Assembly: GCA_029204225.1 (NCBI GenBank)
Contig: CM055114.1
Coordinates: forward strand, 19,333,273 to 19,397,272
DNA from: Diphasiastrum complanatum
Taxonomy: Eukaryota > Streptophyta > Lycopodiopsida > Lycopodiales > Lycopodiaceae
Reading direction: 5' to 3'
DNA length: 64,000 nt
Under the pieces are notes generated by a model. The model was not told the DNA's origin and made no database searches. It saw only the letters and a program-made list of their open reading frames with translations. Each line of letters starts with the position of its first letter. Position 1 is the first letter of the stretch. Below, piece by piece: positions 25,383 to 37,389 of this stretch. The translations under genes and the position numbers were made by a program.

Positions 25383-26090
25383 CCTGGTCATTGTATAGGT
25401 TTGCTTCATGTTTGCATTCTACACGTTCATGTTCTTTTGCCAATAGAGTTTTTTTTTCTTAGGTTTGACAATGGTCTCTTCAATTTGTGGGTGCACTTGT
25501 CCAGATCCTTGTAAACCTTCATCCTTGCCAGTTTGGATGTCTCTAGTAGTAAGAACTATGTCTATATCTAGGGGTGTCTTTTCTTACATGTCTTCTAGTG
25601 TAAAAGATTATTCATTTCTATTTCTACTTGTTTAGATATTTTGACTTTTGAACCATCTAGAAATTTGGGTACTCTTATCGTTGTCTCATGCATTGAAAAT
25701 GAGGTAGAATTCTTAAACTTGGCTATTTTGAATGTTTGTAGTGACGAGATTACATTTAGGATCTACTCCATACTCAATTGTTAAGAGTCTATTGTAAAAT
25801 CTATAACTTGACTTCCCGGTTGTAAATCTTCATTTAGCTTTTCATCTTCTTCTTTTTATTGCACCTGAGGTTGTTCTGCTATAAGCATTGTGATAGATTC
25901 TAGGTCTAACTTATTAGTAGTAGTATCATTGAAGATAACAGATTCAAACTCAACCATCTCTTCCCCAAGAAGAGTCGAAGTATCAATGCGATTCAGACGG
26001 AGTTCAGATGTAGTCGCTGGACACTGCCAGCTGAATCACTCCTACAGTCCTCCAGAATGTAGTCAGACATTGCTGATCTACATCTATAAA
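25383..26090. other. No recognised feature
   Basis: About 700 bp of mixed sequence between two copia fragments, with only short shadows of open frame. Nothing assignable. Confidence 0.3.
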
Positions 26091-28005
26091 TTAATGTAGC
26101 ATTCAACAAATTCAACCAATGTGCGGAACTAAGTGCACAATGGCTACAAGATCATCTATTGATTTTCTCTGATTCTTCAAGCACTGCATGCAGAGCACGC
26201 AGTGCGTTGGTGTGAGAGAAATATAGTTCTCTCACAAGTGGATGTCTCGCTTACTAGCGGACTTGTGGATCTCTATGGATTCTGCTCACAGAACGCGTCT
26301 CGCACGCAGGTGGACTTCTTGTCAGTATTTCGTCTTGATTGCTTACTAGCATCAGACTACTTCATACATCTCTGTATATCTATCAAGTATCATCAAGTAA
26401 GTATATAGTCGCTCTGTATAGCTTCAAGATTAGAGTAATTAAGCATCTACAACTAATCAGAAAATTACAAGAGTGGCAAATTAGCCACGACCTAGAGTGT
26501 ATTTGCTGACGTCATGCCATCAGATCAGATATCTGTACTTTTGGGTACTTGCGTGATCTTGCTGGTACTTTTTGGAGCGTGAGGGCAGAGAAGATTTCGC
26601 GACGTTTTTGTGTCGCGTCGTTTGGCTCGTCGTCATCGTCTGACTTTCTCCTGCTGGACCGCAAAAGATTCTCGTTTGCGAATCTTTTGTGTTCGTGTCT
26701 TCTCTTCCGGTGTTTGCAAACCTTTTGTGCTTCGTGTCTCTTGACTTTCGTGTTCGCGAACATTTTCGTCAGACAGAGGGCTTAAAGCTAGCAAAGCTTT
26801 GTCAGCAGAAACATTTTGTTTCTTCAGTTCTCTCTCAAAGCATGATAGCTTTACGATCCCAAGACTGCTCCTCTGTCTCTCAAAAAGTCCTTTGTCCAGG
26901 CTTTGGTGGAGATGTCAGCAAAACCGTCTTTCATTTCGATGAAAGTGGTCTGCAACATCTTCTTCTCAATCAGATCTTTGATCAAGTGGTACTTGATCGC
27001 AATGTGCTTTGTTCTCGAATGGAACACGAGATCTTTCGTCAGACACTGTTTTCACAATGTTCGTGTCTGGCATGTAGACTCTATAGTATGACGAGTTGTT
27101 GTCATAACCTACCAGAAATCCCTACTCGGCTTTCTCATCAAGCTTGTTTCGAAGCTTATTAGGAATGTGTGCATAAGCTGCACAGCCAACTGACGCGAGA
27201 CATGTTGGGCTTTCTACCCCACCATAGCTCGTGTGGTGTCGTGTGAGGGACACTAGACTTACCTGTCCTGTTCTGGATGTATGCGGCTGTAGCTACTGCT
27301 TTAGCCCACAGTACCCTTGGAGCCTTCAAGTAGGCCATCATGCATCTGGCAGTTTCCATCAGGGTCCTATTCTTTCGTTCAGCAACACCATTGTGCTGCG
27401 GTGTGTAGGCTGCAATTCTTCTGTGAATGATGCCACGATTATTGTAGAAGTTAATGAAGCGATTCGAGATGTATTCAACACCTCGATCTATCCTGATCTA
27501 CTTAACCTTGTTGCTTGTGCATCTCTCTGCGCAATTCACATATTCTGTGTATTTATCAGGTACTTCAGACTTATTCTGAATAAAATACACTCTGGTGGCG
27601 AATTTACTATAATCATCAATGAAGGTTATATAATATTTGGAACCTCTTACTGAGATCACATTGAAAGGCCCACAGATGTCAGAATGCACTAACTCCAAAA
27701 TCTTGGTCGTTATGTAAGAGTCTTTGATGAATGGAGTGCGTGACATCTTGCCCTTCAAACATGCATCACAGGTGGTCAAATTGGTTGCATTCGAGATGCT
27801 GACCCCTGTTATCGCTCCAGCTTGTTTGGTAAAGTGCCATTGACTTCATGTGGCAAAGTCTCCTGTGCCACAGAGAGTCTAGCGAGTCATCATGCGTCTG
27901 ATGCACCTGATTTGCAGGTAGGCGTACTTTCAGATGATATAGATTTTCTTTTCTTTTGCCTTGAGCGATCACAGTACTAGTACTGGCATCAACCACATTG
28001 CATGC
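26090..28005 (-). mobile_element. LTR/Copia element G1 with internal RT deletion
   Basis: Minus-strand copia. GAG-pre-integrase 27996-27766 (LDSLWHRRLCHMKS); integrase 27779-27159 (CLKGKMSRTPF, HSDICGPF, FIDDYSKFA, METARCMMAYLKAPRVLWAKA) and its tail near 27160-27060 (FLVGYDNNSSYYRVYMPDT); then directly the RNase H end near 27050-26850 (SRTKHIAIKYHLIKDLIEK, FADISTKAW). RT and most of RNase H are missing, so integrase is fused to the RNase H tail. Sequence 26090-26800 is probably the 3' LTR, but its ends are not clear. Confidence 0.8.
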
Positions 28006-28009
28006 TTCC

Positions 28010-29130
28010 TATTGTTATCTTCATGAATGGTTACAAAGCTACGTAAAATCATTCTTTTTTTTTCATGAAGAAAACTGAGGCGCCTCACACAACATCGCTT
28101 CCTTCTTTATTTTCATGAAGAAAAGGAGGTGCCTCGCAGAACAGAATTTATGCACCTTTCTTTTTTTAATATTTTTTATATGCACCTTTCGGGATACATA
28201 AGGTGCATGTAAAAAGAAAATTACGGCAAAAAGAAAGAAAGAAAGTATATATATAGTTATATATTGTAGATCAATATGCATTTTTTTAATCAAAAAATTA
28301 TCATAATTGATTTTTTAACCCTTCCATTGTACAATGGCCATCTCAAAACACGCACATGTAAATAATCAAGCCACTACGTACATGAGTAACATAGCGATAA
28401 AAACCTATGCACTCATCACAAAGAATACTTGCCACATTTTACGAAAGTCAAAGTTGATTAGTTGATTTCAAAACTCCCATCGACATCTTCATCTACAACT
28501 TATGATCTATTACTAATCAAACATCAATTTCCAAACCCAGTTGTAATTTAAAGCTCCAAACTTCATAGATGTAATTTTTTTTAAAGATGCAATTTTTTTT
28601 GGCAACATGTTAATCTACTAGTGGTTGGTTATATACAACGTAGCAATGCTAGTTGGACAATACCATGTAAGGGACAGTCCCCTAAGACGTCAGTTCTCAA
28701 TCGTTGGGAATCAAGCCTGCGCCTAGTTGGCCACAATTAAAACTCTAGCTATACACCTCGCTACAATTGACCAAATTCATTTTTAATACAAAGATGCTAT
28801 GTAGTGCATGCATATTATGTCTTCTATATGATTTGACATGCTTATATTGTTACTTAAGGCTCAAATATTCCACCACCAACTGATACCACCAACAAAAATT
28901 AGTAACTATTGTTATATTCATGAATGGTTACAAAGCTACGTAGAATCATTCTTTTTTTTTTCAATGAAGAAAAAAGAGGTGCCTCAAAGAACATGGTCTC
29001 CTTTTTTTTTTTTTTCATGAAGAAAAAAGAGGTGCCTCACAAGAACAGAATTTTTGCACCTCCTTTTTTATTTCAATATTTTTTATATGCGCCTTTCGGA
29101 ATACATAAGCTGCATGCAAAACAAAAAATT
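28010..29130. repeat. Direct repeat pair (about 215 bp) around an AT-rich core
   Basis: Copies at about 28010-28235 and 28906-29130 share CTATTGTTAT, TTCATGAATGGTTACAAAGC, a T-tract, GAGGTGCCTC motifs and CCTTTCGG/AATACATAA. Each copy itself holds a doubled piece (TCATGAAGAAAA...GGTGCCTC). The core (28236-28905) has no coding sense. It could be a TRIM-like non-autonomous LTR element or a plain duplication. It interrupts copia G1 on the left and borders the promoter of the coiled-coil gene on the right. Confidence 0.55.
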
Positions 29131-29181
29131 ACGACAAAAAAATGAAAAATAAAATAAAAAAAGTTTTCACACCACGGAAGA

Positions 29182-29196
29182 TCACGTCATCACGTC
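29182..29196. promoter_or_regulatory. Doubled ACGTCA-type (bZIP-like) motif
   Basis: TCACGTCATCACGTC, two overlapping ACGT cores about 285 bp upstream of the start of the coiled-coil gene. ACGT cores are known bZIP contacts; function here is inference only. Confidence 0.25.
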
Positions 29197-29370
29197 CTTC
29201 GAGGCAATTCTAGTGTGGGAAGGGCTTTCCGCCTCGAGCTACCGCCCTCGGCGGAACGGCCTCTGAGGGTGAAGTTCCACTTGTTTAGAATCTAAGGCAG
29301 GCCCATGTGGCTTAAAGGCACTTTGTATTTTTTCTTTTGTAAAGTTTCATGGTTTTGTTTTCCTGTTGCA

Positions 29371-29520
29371 GCATTTTGGTGATGAAGGAGATGGAAGAAG
29401 ATCCTGCAGCCATTTTACATGCAGCAGGAGGAGGAGGAGCTGCTGTTGCAGCATTTTGGTGATCGAGGATGGAGGAAGATCCTGCAGCCTTACATGCAGG
29501 AGGAGGCGGATCTGCTGTTG
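29371..29520 (+). repeat. 80-bp tandem duplication of gene start and acceptor
   Basis: Copy 1 begins at 29371 and copy 2 at 29451 (both GCATTTTGGTGATSRAGG preceded by TGTTGCA). Copy 1 contains an ATG (29382) opening a 26-codon frame (MKEMEEDPAAILHAAG...AAFW) that ends at TGA 29460-29462, in frame with and 6 bases before the main ATG at 29469. Both copies carry a pyrimidine-CAG that would serve as a 3' splice site. Confidence 0.8.
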
Positions 29521-30970
29521 TTCAATCCCTATCTGCCAGAGTAGAAAATGAGAGTGGTGCTCCAGAGCGATGGAATGCAGCGGTCACAAATCTGACGGAG
29601 ATTGGGACTTTAATTGAGTCTTTGCAGAGCCTTTTGCTTAAGAAAGCAATCTATGCCGATGAAGAAGTCTTCACTCAGGCGGCTGCAATCACACATCAAG
29701 CGCGCACTGTTGCGGTGAGCTTGCCTTGTGACCTTTCTGGATTAGGGTTTAGGTTTTGTTGGTAACAGGGTAGGCAGTTAGTCTTGAGAGCTCCAAGATC
29801 TAAGGTTTGTTTCAATTATGTGACGATGTTAAAGAAATGTGACACAGGCACAAGAGCGACGCATTCGTGCATTGGAGAGAGAGGTAGATGCATCGGTGTC
29901 TGCTGCCAGACAAGCACAAGTGGAAAAAAAGAAAGCTGAGGCTGCTCAACACTCTGCCGAAGCTCATGCTCAAGAGGTTCTCAAGGAGCTTGAAAACACA
30001 ACTCGTACGTTCTCAAATTATTGTTTCTAATAGGGATAAAGATACTGAATAACTGTGCAAACTGAATAATTCTTAGATGGCCTATGTTGACGACTGTACA
30101 TTAAACCGTGGCTAGTTGGAACTTTTCTGCTGTAAGTATCTCATAAAATCCCGTGTCAAACGTTTTTGGATCCATTTATTGTTCCGTACATATGAAATGT
30201 ATCAAAACATGAATTTTTAGCATAAAAATGGAAAATTTCCCGAGCTTGGTACGCCGTCTCAAGAAACCAATAGGAATTTCTATTTGCTTGACATTCACTT
30301 ACCACAAAACTCATATTTTGGTGTTCACTCATGAAGTTGGAAGTCTTCTAGTGTGGTAGTTAAACATTGCTTTAGGAAACGAGAAACATTATTTTACAGT
30401 TCAGTTTCTTGTTTTTCCAAGGTTAACCGCCCTAAATGCTTGTCAGCTTGTCACACACCAACTTCTGGAAGAAGCATCAAAAGTAACCGAACCTCTTCAG
30501 TTTTGAAGCTTTTTCTTTGGTTACCATTGTACTAAATGACATATACTTGAGACTAGATCTGAAGGTTAATTTTGTATCACTTTTGGGTTTTAGGTTTATC
30601 AAACATTGTACTTGATATGATCATTCTTCAATCATTGAATTAGGATGTTTGATACAAATCTAGACAAATACAACATCCTTATTAGGAATTCTAAGGAGCA
30701 CCCACAAATTGATCTAGTAGTGCATGGTTTTAATGTATGATGCGGTGTGAGACATAAATGTTTCAAGACAGTTTGACTTTTTTACAATTTATGCATCAGA
30801 GCTGAAGAATTTGATACTATTTGTGTTTTTCAGAGGTTTTCAAGCTCCACATGGAGGAATTAAGATCAAAGCAAGAAGAACTTGCAAAAAAGGATGCTGA
30901 AATTCAGGTTCTGCAAGCAATTATTGATACAATCAGCACAAATGCTTCCCAGAGCAAGAAACAAAAGTAG
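29469..30970 (+). CDS. Conserved plant coiled-coil protein, 179 aa, three exons
   Basis: Exons 29469-29714, 29848-30004 and 30834-30970 join in frame (GCG|GTGAGC donor; CACAG|GCA acceptor; ACTC|GTACGT donor; TTTTTCAG|AG acceptor; stop TAG 30968-30970). N-terminus MEEDPAALHAGGGG, then a helix (RWNAAVTNLTEIGTLIESLQ, LLLKKAIYADEEV), then from about residue 83 an uninterrupted coiled coil (RRIRALEREVDASVSAARQA, KKKAEAAQHSAEAHAQEVLK, MEELRSKQEELAKKDAEIQV, LQAIIDTI) and a basic tail SQSKKQK. Resembles from memory a family of small uncharacterised land-plant coiled-coil proteins; function unknown. Start choice: first ATG after an in-frame TGA. No lesions, so it appears to be a live gene. Confidence 0.8.
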
Positions 30971-33900
30971 TAATATCTGTGTGAAGAAATGTTTGTTTTA
31001 AGTATTTTGCCAATCTGTGTTTGAGGAAGATGCCTTTTGAAGATTCCCGAAGCATGCACCAATTGGTGGCTTCCTTTCTGAAATGAGGTTTTCTTTGATT
31101 GTGCTCATATGAGTGCTGGTGCAACTAGATTGGCAGCAATAGTGAGAGGGGTCATACAACAAGCAGGTCATTATTTATGGAGCGTTTACCCTAAAAAATT
31201 GTTGTTGCTATGCATGGGTAAGGTGATGCTAGTCCCCTTAGTAACACCAATATTCATCAGATTCATAGGAATTTGAGGAATTTTTGGAATCTCATCGGGT
31301 TTTCGCTGTGTTTTTTGAAGATTTAAGGGGAAATTGTTCGATCAACAGTAAACTTTTATGTTCTTGCATTTGCAGCTACCAGTCAAAAAAATAAATGGTA
31401 ACGTTGTTGCACATTCATATCGAATCAGTTGTGTGTAACATTATAAAGCTTGCAACCTGGCTGCAGGTTATGGCTATATCATTGCGGCTGCCAGCTTGAA
31501 TAATACATGGAAAGTCTGTTGCTCATTTATAAGTAATCAGTTGCATAAACATTATCAGGCCTACTTGGTAGGAGTCAGGACTCAGTTGCAAAGTGAATGT
31601 ACATATCTCAAAACCCATTTTGCGATCATTTTGAGATTGTGTTTGCTGATGTTCTATATATATCTTTCATGGCAGGATGGCTACAATCACAAAGATGCAT
31701 GGTGTGATGTCGGTTCTTGTCAAAGAGTAAAGGTCCATTCTGTCTGACTGTTATATTGTGGTTGCATATGAAGAGCTAGACATTGTTGCACTTGTTTGAA
31801 TCGATGAATGACTCATTTATGCATCTTGACTTCTTTGAATGATATTGCAAGCTCAACATTTGGATATGACACTAAACTAAGAAGTCAAACTTCAACATGA
31901 AGGGAACAAATTCAGTTATTAAAGTCAGCGTCACATATCAGCAAATAGGTCAGATACTGAGTATTAACAGGCTGGTTATCAAAATCTTGATACCCCAGGA
32001 TATCAAAGTTTTCATATGCTAGTACTATAGAGAACTGCCTGGTAGATGGAGATCTGATATCCTATAGATGCCTGTCAAACCCCCGACAAATGTGACCACA
32101 CATAAACTAATGATAATCGGAAGGCATGAATGATGTATTCTTTTTTGCTGATTTGAAAGTCCAGTCTTGACATTAAAATTTTTATCAAAACCTGGATCCA
32201 ATGGTTCTTCAAAAAAAGCTAGAACCTGTTCATGGACTTCAGGTTCAAGATTCGGATGTTGAGATGGTTCAATGTCCTTATTGTGATGTGATATGTTTAT
32301 GTCATAAATCTTGGTCCTAAGGGTGTGAATTAGGCAATGTGTTCCTTGCTAGGCATAGGCTCGCTTGCAGGCCTTTGCTCTAGAAACTATTTTTCTTATG
32401 TTGCATGTAATCTAGTCTTTGTGGGCGGTCCATCTGTAGTGGCTTAATGGGGTTAACCATCTAATCAACACTCTTCGGTTATGACCCATATAGTAATGAC
32501 TTACGTTTAGTGATGTTTAGGGTTTCACCAACTTGATTGACACCCTTTGGCTACAACCCACTTAGCAATGCATGTTCCTTCATATTGCAACAATATTAGT
32601 TTGTGCTGCCATTGTTTTGTGCAACATGTACATTGTGCATCACACTTTAGACCAAGCCAATTGTTTTCACTCGTAGAACGGTGTTCGATCTTGGGTCACT
32701 AAGAGAAGCAATATGGACTTTCTTAGCAAGTCATGAAACTTGCAATTTGCTACCAAGTTATTAGGGGCTACTTGAGAAGTGTCAAATTACCATGTAAGAA
32801 CATAAATAGTCACATGTTGTCTAATCAAAAAATGCCCAAGTTGTAAGTAATTTTTGATGCAAGAATTTGCAATAATTGCATAATACTTGCAAGTGTTCAA
32901 AGTTGCAAAAGGGTAAAATTGATTCATGTATAACGACTAACTTCTCTCCACATATAAGGTGGTCTAGATTGTTCTTGGTAGATTGGAATCTCATTAGTTC
33001 ATGACATAGGATTAGGCTTAATAAGTTTTTCATGTATTGATACGTTCGTGTTATCATGGTGATACCTTTATCAAGATCACTGAATCCATTCAAAAGATGC
33101 CAACACATTTTTTCCTCACTTGTCTTGCTATATTGGCTAAATTTCTTTGTTTTTAAGATATGCAATAGATTTCAAACCATAATATGGAAACCCTTTTACC
33201 AATTTTCGCCATTGTTAGATGGAACTTACATGGACTGAACCTCCTCTAGTGCACTTGGAGCTCTTGCAACTACAAAAAATTTAAAAACTTTTTGGTTTTG
33301 TTTTTATGACTCGATCATACATGCTACTTGTTGGTCATTTTACCTTTATCAACAAATTTTGATCCTTGGAACCCCCGAGGCATGGTGTAGCCTCATTGTT
33401 AGAATTGATGGCCCATTTTGGTTTACTTCATTTGGGTTTAGAAGCTATGCTCGAATAACACCAGTCTCGAGGACCTCCTTCATTGTACATATTGATTTTA
33501 TTCAGTATCATTTTCCTCTTTAAATATAATTTTTCAGTTGAATTTCAATCCATCACTTAAGAAATATTTGGTAAATCGTAAGTATGTTTGCACGATTTAA
33601 ACCTGGGCTCCGTAGTGAAGAGCGGATGACATGAGTCATATGCACCAATTAGGTAGGTTCATATTGGTACATATCAAATTTTGCAGGGACCCACATTCAA
33701 CACCTATACATTAAGCTCTAAATATTTTTCATCATATACTAATCATTTGAATCAATTATCAAAATGTATAGGCATAGAACATGTAAGCAAAAGTTATTTA
33801 GGACACGTGTTTCAAAAATTCATTTGAGTGTATGAGTTTCTTAGGCATGTTAGAACTAGTTCTTATAAAAATCTTGTCGAAATGTAATGTGCATTTACAA

Positions 33901-34300
33901 TATGGTCATACATACAAGAACATAAATAAACAATTTTAGGAGTTCTTTTGCAGTAGGTTAATTGGAGAGCACAATTTCAATGAAAAGTCAACACAAGCAG
34001 AAAAGTCAAATTTGGTCTTGAAGTGACATGCATGTAATGTATTCATAGATCTTCAATAGACCCCAAGTATATTCATGAGCACCAAGCCCTTTCTATATTG
34101 AATATGGTGTTGATGTTAATTGTGCGATACTCATAATTGAAGAAGAAGAACAAGAAAATAAAATAGCAAAGAATAATTTGGCCATTTCAATATTATAAGG
34201 TACTTTTGGACCTACGACATTGCACAAAAGACTTGTATTCAAAATGCCATGAGCACATGTAATGCCAAGCATAGGATGTGACCACCTTTCTTAAGAATGT
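30971..34300. other. 3' UTR and intergenic sequence without recognised genes
   Basis: The first few hundred bases are probably the 3' UTR of the coiled-coil gene; no single poly(A) signal stands out. Beyond that, short frames (31496-31747, 32821-33165, 33056-33238) show no motif and look random. No LTR, RNA gene or repeat recognised. Confidence 0.4.
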
Positions 34301-34349
34301 CTTAAGGACCATAGTATGGTGTTGCCAACTTCTCTATCTAAGACTGCCC

Positions 34350-36100
34350 TCAATAAAATTATGTCAAGCAAGACATGATGTTGGTGGTTATCCATGGCAG
34401 TTTTATATAGTCTATATGCATTTTTTTGATAGTGTGAAACTTAAATAATAAGATCACAAGCATTTAGTGGACTACATAAGGATAACCATGTGATAAAAAA
34501 AGAAGGTGAAACACAAGTGCTATAGTTGTATAATTGTGATCTTTGGACAGATTACCTATCAATTTCTTAAGGCATATCTTCATATTTACGTACATGAATT
34601 AGGGCTTTCAAAGGTAGCTCCCTCATAGATAGGTAGCCGACTCCTGTATCTAGTGTTTTGCCCTAATTGGAGATTCTCAGAAGGTTTTTTAATAAGGGTT
34701 TTCATTTTATAATAAATAGAGTAGCTGCTATTGGGAATGCAACTTATGATATGATTTGGCTATGTGATTATTGTAGGGATTTGTCATTTTATGATTTATA
34801 GTTGCTTACTTTATGTTCATCTTTTACTATCTTTTGAGCTATTGTGATGTCATATATGTGAATCTTATTCATAGTTTGGTATTAAAGCACTCTCTTGGGC
34901 TCATTTTGTTGGGGTTGAGCTTTTCTTTTTCTTCTTAAGCACTTCATTTCTCAGCACCCTAGTTCTCATGACCATCTTCAATGTAATAAGTCTTGATTCA
35001 TCTTTGTCTTGGTAGTGGTCAACTTTATTTTATACTTTTCCTTTTGGTATCTCTAAATTTTTCAAGAGGTGCTACAATCATCTTGCTATTAGTTATCCTT
35101 CATCACAACAATATTCAAAGAGGATTTATTTCGTAAGTGTGTACACAAATCACGTAGGGTGCACTTAAGCACTATCGTACATTCAATATCTCAACCTGCC
35201 TTCAAACAAATAGTATATTTCACACTGACATGATATGTATGATAAGTGTCTCTTAGCCCATTCAATTATGCTAACTAGCTCTTACTAGAAATTAGTTCTC
35301 ACCACTTTTCGAATTTTCTTTTTTGAATCATTTCACAAGAAGTGACATTGTCGTATCTCTTCTTTTTCTAAGCTATTTCTATGAATCATGGAGGAAAGTT
35401 TCAGACTATCGATTGCAGATGTAGTGCCTCATGATATTGTGGAAGTGTTTAGTTGAATTCACTTATGCACCTTGAGTTGGCAAAGGGATATATCATGATA
35501 GCTTGACCTTCAAGTACATATATAAGGTAGAGAGCTTATTTCTTTGGTGGATATGAGTAGCATTGTTAATGTACCCCATAGACTACCTATTGAGGTTTCT
35601 AATGCATGAATGTTTTTTAGTACTCAATGTTGCATGTTATTGAATATCAATTGGAAAATTTAACGGCCATGTTGACATATACATCCTTTTCATTAAAAGA
35701 TATGATACTATATTGTTTATTTCTTTAGGAGATGTAACATTTGAGTTAGTGTTACACACAACTAGCTCACACACACATTGATTGGTATTCTGGCTTGATA
35801 ATTTCTAGTACCACTCCCTATGGTGCTCGTTTAGTTGTTGAAAAAAAGGACGACACTAAGCAAGTATGTATCGATTATCTAGTTTTGAATGAACTCTAAA
35901 TTTGGAATTACTATCTTACAATGACTTCAAATTAAGAGTAATTCAAGATGAATTATTTACTTAGTTGAAAAAAGTTGTCTTCATGATCGATTTTAGATGC
36001 TTTATCATCAAATATGCATACATCCAAGAGATGACTACAAGGCGACATTTAGCAGTTTGTTAGGTTTGTAGGAGTTGGAGTTACCAATGACTAATCTACT
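34350..36100 (+). mobile_element. Decayed gypsy element (fossil)
   Basis: A degenerate primer binding site TGGTATTAAAGC near 34879-34890 follows an LTR-like stretch ending TTATTCATAGT. Near 35860-36090 plus-strand pieces of gypsy RT survive across frames: QVCIDYLVLNEL (for RVCVDYRALNE) and VVFMIDFRCFIIKYAYIQEM (for the FSKIDLRSGYHQIRI block). Too many stops for coding; boundaries approximate. Confidence 0.45.
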
Positions 36101-36302
36101 TTTTAGAGGGAATGGAGAGTCGATTCGATAAGTCGAAGACTATGAACGACCTATCAAGTGTAGCAGGGTGAGCCTTCTTTCCTAATGCATGACTACGCCT
36201 ATCTATAATTGAACAAAACTATAATGACAAAAGTCACGTTCAATCTTTTAGCAACTAACTTTGAAATCATTAGCACTAAAGTGATTTTATAGCCAAACAA
36301 TG

Positions 36303-37023
36303 ATGTATTGAATATCACAACATTGAAATATTCAACAAATCAGACAAAACAATAAGAGATTTATCAGTTACAAATAACTATAGAGAAGCATATATTCTGA
36401 CATAATACTGAATGAAATAAGAAGATAGATTGATTCAGTAAGTAGCATGTACAAATCATATTATGAGAGCGCAAAACAATAGCGGATGAAACCGCGCACT
36501 CTATGAGTAACTGAAAACTCTGTCTGATGCACTTCCGCTGATAAGCAATAAGCGCGAATAGCAATACTCTAATAGAACTCTGTAAAAATTGAGCTATGTA
36601 AGTCTTTGATGATCATCTATTTATACTAAAGCAATTAATGCGTATCCAGTAGTACAACTAATCAGGTCGCAATGGCATTTGGTAGTTAGGACTAATCAGG
36701 TCGCTAGGTGTAACGCGTTGGCATCCATCCAGTTAGGACTTCCCGAAAATGTGCTTGCAAAGTAGTTAGGGCAAGTCTTTAGCTTCATATCAGACGGAAC
36801 AATAACTGTCGTTCTTCAACATGGTCAACTCCTTCGACTTTCGTCAGCATTGTCGATAAATCGGATGATGTCCGATATGTCGAAGAAACCTGTTGAGCGA
36901 TTTTCGAGTATTTTTGCAAACTATGTAGAAACACAAATAAATTCGCAAATTTTGATAATGAAAGGATAAAGATTAAAGATCGATTATTCATTTGAATCAC
37001 TTCGATAGTAGAATAATCCAACA
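36303..37023 (-). repeat. 3' LTR of copia element I
   Basis: About 720 bp, minus strand start TGTTGGATTATTC preceded by the purine tract AAGGGAGAG (37024-37034). The left end is set at a TG near 36303 by analogy and is not confirmed by a partner LTR. Confidence 0.6.
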
Positions 37024-37389
37024 CTCTCCCTTAATTTGAATCCATGAATGCTTTGATCTTCAAACTTAGTTCCACGCAAAACTTTCTGTGTGCATCCAAG
37101 CTTAGTGATTTAGTAAAAATATCCGCTCATATCTTGCGTTTGACAATACTACAAGTTTACCTCTTTGTTGAGAACTTTGTTTCTGACATAGTGATACTTA
37201 ATTTCAATGTGCTTACTCCTAGAATGGAATCTAGGGTTGGTTGATAAAGCAATAGACTTTTGATTATCACAAAATAAATTTGTCGGAGAATATTGTTTTA
37301 GACAAACATTTGAAAGTAAGTTTCTCAACCATATTGCTTCCTTTGTAGGCTACGATTTACTTTGATTCAATAGAAGATAGAGCTATCGA

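Noticed and set aside
31496-31747. Possible extra exon downstream of the coiled-coil gene
   Set aside because: The gene already ends in a clean stop at 30970 and this frame has no recognisable continuation.
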